Positions 61,243 through 64,000 of a stretch of DNA of 64,000 bases are shown piece after piece. How positions within the stretch are numbered: the stretch's first letter is position 1; each line of letters begins with the position of its first letter. Origin of the DNA: Kordiimonas pumila. Lineage in GTDB: Bacteria > Pseudomonadota > Alphaproteobacteria > Sphingomonadales > Kordiimonadaceae. The notes under the pieces are model-generated. The model was not told where the DNA came from and did no database searches. It was given only the letters and a program-made list of their open reading frames with translations. The position numbers and the translations under genes were made by a program. The stretch is taken from NCBI RefSeq assembly GCF_015240255.1, contig NZ_CP061205.1, forward strand, positions 558,001 through 622,000. The letters run 5' to 3'.

Positions 61243-63759
61243 GTGGCGTATAAATATTCAGGCGCATCTGCCATTGCGCTAACCACTGCACTTGCTGGAA
61301 CGGCAGTTTTATCTGGGGCTGTCCAGGCGGAGGTTGAAGAAATTATTGTAACGGCAACTAAACGTGCTGAAAGTACACAGGATGTTCCTGTTGCTGTAAC
61401 GGCGATGAGCAGTACAACACTGGAAGACTTAAACGTTGATGTGTTTACGGATTACCTGCTTGAGCTGCCGGGGGTTTCTTCCGGTGGGTCAGGCCCGGGT
61501 CAGGGTACAATTTATATCCGGGGTCTTTCGTCCACCACGCCGCACCTTACTGTGGCCGGTGTCTCGGGTCTTGCACCGAACGTAGCACTTTATCTTGATG
61601 AACAACCAGTGACACAAGTTGGCCGTAACCTTGATGTTTATGCAGCTGACCTGAACCGAGTGGAAGTACTACCGGGGCCGCAAGGTACTCTGTTCGGTGC
61701 GAGTTCCCAAGCTGGTACCATCCGCCTTATCACCAACAAGCCAAACCTTAGTACTTTTGAAGCCAGTATAAGCGCGGGTGTTTCATTCACCAAAGGTGGT
61801 GAGATGAGCGAAAAGGTTGAAGCGATGATCAACTATCCGATCATCGAAAATAAATTCGCCCTCCGTGGTGTTTTCTACAATGATAATCAGGGTGGATACA
61901 TCGACAATGTTTACGGTACCCGTTCGGCCGCGGACAGTGCGCGCTTTGCCAGTTCGACGGCTCGCCCGAACGGCGTTCTTACATCTGATGGTTTTCAAGC
62001 GGGAGCGGATCTGTCCGCTGTCACGTTCCTTGATGCAGACAATCTTGAGCATGTGGAAGAAAACTTCAATGATGCGTCTTACACGGGGTTTCGCGTCAGT
62101 GCTCTGTATGAAGTGAATGAAGACTGGACTGTCACAGCCACTCACACACGACAGCGTATTGACTCAGAAGGGGTGTTCTTCATCGATCCTGAGCTTGATG
62201 ACCCGGACGATCTGTCGGTTCAACGTTTCTCGCCTGATGAAATTGTTGATGACTTTGACAACACCTCTCTTACTGTTGAAGGCCGTCTTGGTATGCTGGA
62301 AATGGTGTACTCAGGGGCGTTCTTGAACCGTGATACAGCGCAAACGGTTGATTATACAGACTATCTGTTTGTAGGGCAGTATTTGCCATACTATATCTGT
62401 GATGCGTCTGTTAGTTACCCTGGCGCGGCGGACCCGTCCGGTACGTGTCAGCCACCAAATCTTTATGTGAACTCGACAACAGATACAGAAGTTATGACGC
62501 ACGAACTGCGCTTTGTGACTCCTGAGGAAAATCGGTTGAAAGCAACATTTGGTGGTTTTTATAGCGACCAGAAAATTGTTGAAAACAATAACTTTACCTA
62601 TCCGGGATCTCGGTTCGTTGCAGGCTATGCGCCCGGTGAAATAGGGTTCCCGCAAAATGGACCGTTACCGGGTTCATCTGTCAGTGACCCTAATCCACGC
62701 CCTCTTGGTGTGATCTTCTTTAATGATATCACGCGCACAGATGTGCAAAAGGGCCTCTTTGCTGATGTCACCTATGATCTTATCCCTGATACGCTTTCTA
62801 TCACAGGCGGTGTGCGTTGGCATGATGTAGATGTGCGCCTGAAGGGTAGTGCGAACTCGTCTTTCAATAATCTTTTCTATCAAGAAGATGTGAATGATTT
62901 TGGCACCAACCTTGACACCCAGTTTGATGGAACACAGGTTATTAATGGGGTAACAGTGCCGACAGGCGCAGAAGCCAAGGGCACGGTGTTTAAAGGAAAC
63001 ATTTCATGGACACCGAATGAGAATACTCTCATTTATTTCACATACTCTGAAGGGTTCCGCCCAGGCCTTCCTAACCGCCCAGCGGGTGCGGGCGGCGGTG
63101 CTGTTCCGGCGATTATCCGTACGGATGAAGTAGTAAATTATGAATTTGGTTGGAAACTGGATCTGTTTGAAAATCAGCTTCGGTTTAACGGAAATGCCTT
63201 CTATGTTGAGGTGAAAGATCTGCAAACCACAATCTTTGACCCGACAATTGTGAACCTCTTTTTCTCTGACAATGCAGCAAATGCAGAAATTAAAGGGGTT
63301 GAAGGCGACCTGACCTACGCACCAACCGAAGTGCCAGGCCTGACTATCAGTGGTGCCTTCTCCATTCTTGATACAGAAATTAAGGAGTTGGTGGGCGCTA
63401 GTGTGGCGATTGCTGGGCCGGGTGAAGATCTTGCAAATGCACCGTCTTTCCAGGGGAACCTGCGGGCGCGTTACGCATGGGATCTGAATGATGACATGCG
63501 GGCCTATGTTATGCCGCGCATCACCTATTCGGCGTCGTCTTATAGTGATATCGTCCTTATCAACCGCGCAGAACAGGACAGTTACTTCCTGATGAACATG
63601 TCTTTTGGCATTATAATGGAAAACTGGTCTGCTGAAATTTACGGTGAAAACCTGACTGATGAGCGGGCACAGCTTTCCAATAACCTGTATTTTGACCGTG
63701 AGCGTATCTCTATAAACCGGCCACGCACATTTGGTTTGCGGGTGTCCTATAGCTACTAG
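61243..63759 (+). CDS. TonB-dependent outer-membrane receptor
   Basis: An 838-aa receptor. Signal peptide (residues 1-29, cut near VQA), TonB box region EEIIVTATKRAES, plug domain with DVPVAVTAMSS, YIRGLSS, RVEVLPGPQGTLFGASSQAG, then a 22-strand-type barrel ending FGLRVSYSY with a terminal Tyr. This subgroup is abundant in sphingomonads and marine alphaproteobacteria and imports siderophores, glycans or other large ligands. The start is GTG with a strong ribosome site. It is followed by a terminator and a TPR protein gene. Confidence 0.95.
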   Translation: MAYKYSGASAIALTTALAGTAVLSGAVQAEVEEIIVTATKRAESTQDVPVAVTAMSSTTLEDLNVDVFTDYLLELPGVSSGGSGPGQGTIYIRGLSSTTPHLTVAGVSGLAPNVALYLDEQPVTQVGRNLDVYAADLNRVEVLPGPQGTLFGASSQAGTIRLITNKPNLSTFEASISAGVSFTKGGEMSEKVEAMINYPIIENKFALRGVFYNDNQGGYIDNVYGTRSAADSARFASSTARPNGVLTSDGFQAGADLSAVTFLDADNLEHVEENFNDASYTGFRVSALYEVNEDWTVTATHTRQRIDSEGVFFIDPELDDPDDLSVQRFSPDEIVDDFDNTSLTVEGRLGMLEMVYSGAFLNRDTAQTVDYTDYLFVGQYLPYYICDASVSYPGAADPSGTCQPPNLYVNSTTDTEVMTHELRFVTPEENRLKATFGGFYSDQKIVENNNFTYPGSRFVAGYAPGEIGFPQNGPLPGSSVSDPNPRPLGVIFFNDITRTDVQKGLFADVTYDLIPDTLSITGGVRWHDVDVRLKGSANSSFNNLFYQEDVNDFGTNLDTQFDGTQVINGVTVPTGAEAKGTVFKGNISWTPNENTLIYFTYSEGFRPGLPNRPAGAGGGAVPAIIRTDEVVNYEFGWKLDLFENQLRFNGNAFYVEVKDLQTTIFDPTIVNLFFSDNAANAEIKGVEGDLTYAPTEVPGLTISGAFSILDTEIKELVGASVAIAGPGEDLANAPSFQGNLRARYAWDLNDDMRAYVMPRITYSASSYSDIVLINRAEQDSYFLMNMSFGIIMENWSAEIYGENLTDERAQLSNNLYFDRERISINRPRTFGLRVSYSY

Positions 63760-63782
63760 GACTTTAGCTGAGAACCAGAATT

Positions 63783-63810
63783 AAAGAGGCGCCCCTTAGA
63801 GGGCGTCTTT
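63783..63810 (+). terminator. Terminator after TonB receptor
   Basis: AAAGA and CGCCC (with a two-G bulge) pair with GGGCG and TCTTT around a short loop, with T-rich sequence following. It begins about 24 nt after the receptor stop. Confidence 0.7.
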
Positions 63811-63842
63811 ATTTATGGATGTAACTGGGGTAAGTCTGTTTT

Positions 63843-64000
63843 ATGGACGATAAAACGACGCAGGCATCGCTTAAGACCGCACAGGCCCATATTTATAAGG
63901 GGCAGTTTGAAGTGGCGCTTGCTGTGCTTTCTTCCCTTGATATATCGGGAGGTAACGGCCCTGATATTCTCTATATGAAAGCCGTGTGTGAACGCTACGG
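63843..64000 (+). CDS. TPR-repeat protein, 5' end (partial)
   Basis: The frame is open to the window end (52 codons): MDDKTTQASLKTAQAHIYKG, then FEVALAVLSSLDISG and ILYMKAVCERY. The A-x3-G-x2-A-A spacing is that of a tetratricopeptide repeat. TPR proteins, some fused to sulfotransferase domains, often follow TonB receptors in this group; the rest of the gene is outside the window. Confidence 0.7.
   Translation, partial: MDDKTTQASLKTAQAHIYKGQFEVALAVLSSLDISGGNGPDILYMKAVCERY

Noticed and set aside
1-64000. CRISPR arrays and tRNA or rRNA genes
   Set aside because: No regularly spaced repeat array and no tRNA-like cloverleaf or rRNA sequence was noticed on reading; a tRNAscan or CRISPR search could still find something I missed.

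Overview
The window is a chromosomal segment of a Gram-negative alphaproteobacterium. The gene orders dnaJ-dapB, ubiH-DUF2244, ftsK-lolA-xth, DUF3576-leuS-lptE-holA and secB-fxsA/Tim44-mltA-smr-xre are typical of that class. The moderate GC, large TonB-dependent receptor and RTX-type protein would fit a marine Kordiimonas-like organism; that genus guess is inference, not a match.

Positions 1-33225 are ordinary backbone: a possible dnaK tail, dnaJ, a TetR regulator, dapB, a ubiquinone hydroxylase, MscS, ftsK, lolA, xth, an orphan OmpR-type regulator, ribA, an L,D-transpeptidase, yggS, a ThiE-like gene, leuS-lptE-holA, a small regulatory/hydrolase cluster (TetR, SGNH hydrolase, GlxA, DJ-1/PfpI), secB, fxsA, Tim44-like, mltA, smr, trkH, a LysR/MFS pair, and the first two thirds of comM.

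At 33216 comM is cut inside its AAMNPC motif (AAA+ sensor-1 region). A 23.66 kb element (element A, 33216-56886) is inserted there. It carries a large serine recombinase at its left end and an XRE-type two-HTH regulator at its right end. Joining the two ends gives an attP with 18-nt arms matching at 16 positions around a 10-nt centre. In that circle the recombinase and XRE reading frames are continuous, so integration splits one long ORF. Cargo, in order: a LuxR-type receptor without luxI; a FimB-sized tyrosine recombinase flanked by inverted 22-nt sites, directly upstream of four exported-protein genes; ArdC; a RuvC-like protein; a P-loop ATPase; a second serine recombinase; a gamma-glutamylcyclotransferase-like gene; a PHP-SMC ATPase (TrlF-like); two VirD4/HerA-type ATPases flanking a secreted DNA/RNA nuclease cluster; and a membrane-anchored protein between two copies of a small gene sharing a 60-bp identical stretch. 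I see no relaxase or type IV secretion set.

A second segment (element B, 56877-60377) follows in tandem. It begins with a complete comM 3' end, then an 876-aa RTX protein gene and a truncated XRE gene, and ends at a second copy of the same att half-site, followed by another comM 3' end. If element B alone were present, comM would be full length; element A has broken it. The backbone resumes after 60866 with a TonB-dependent receptor and the start of a TPR protein.
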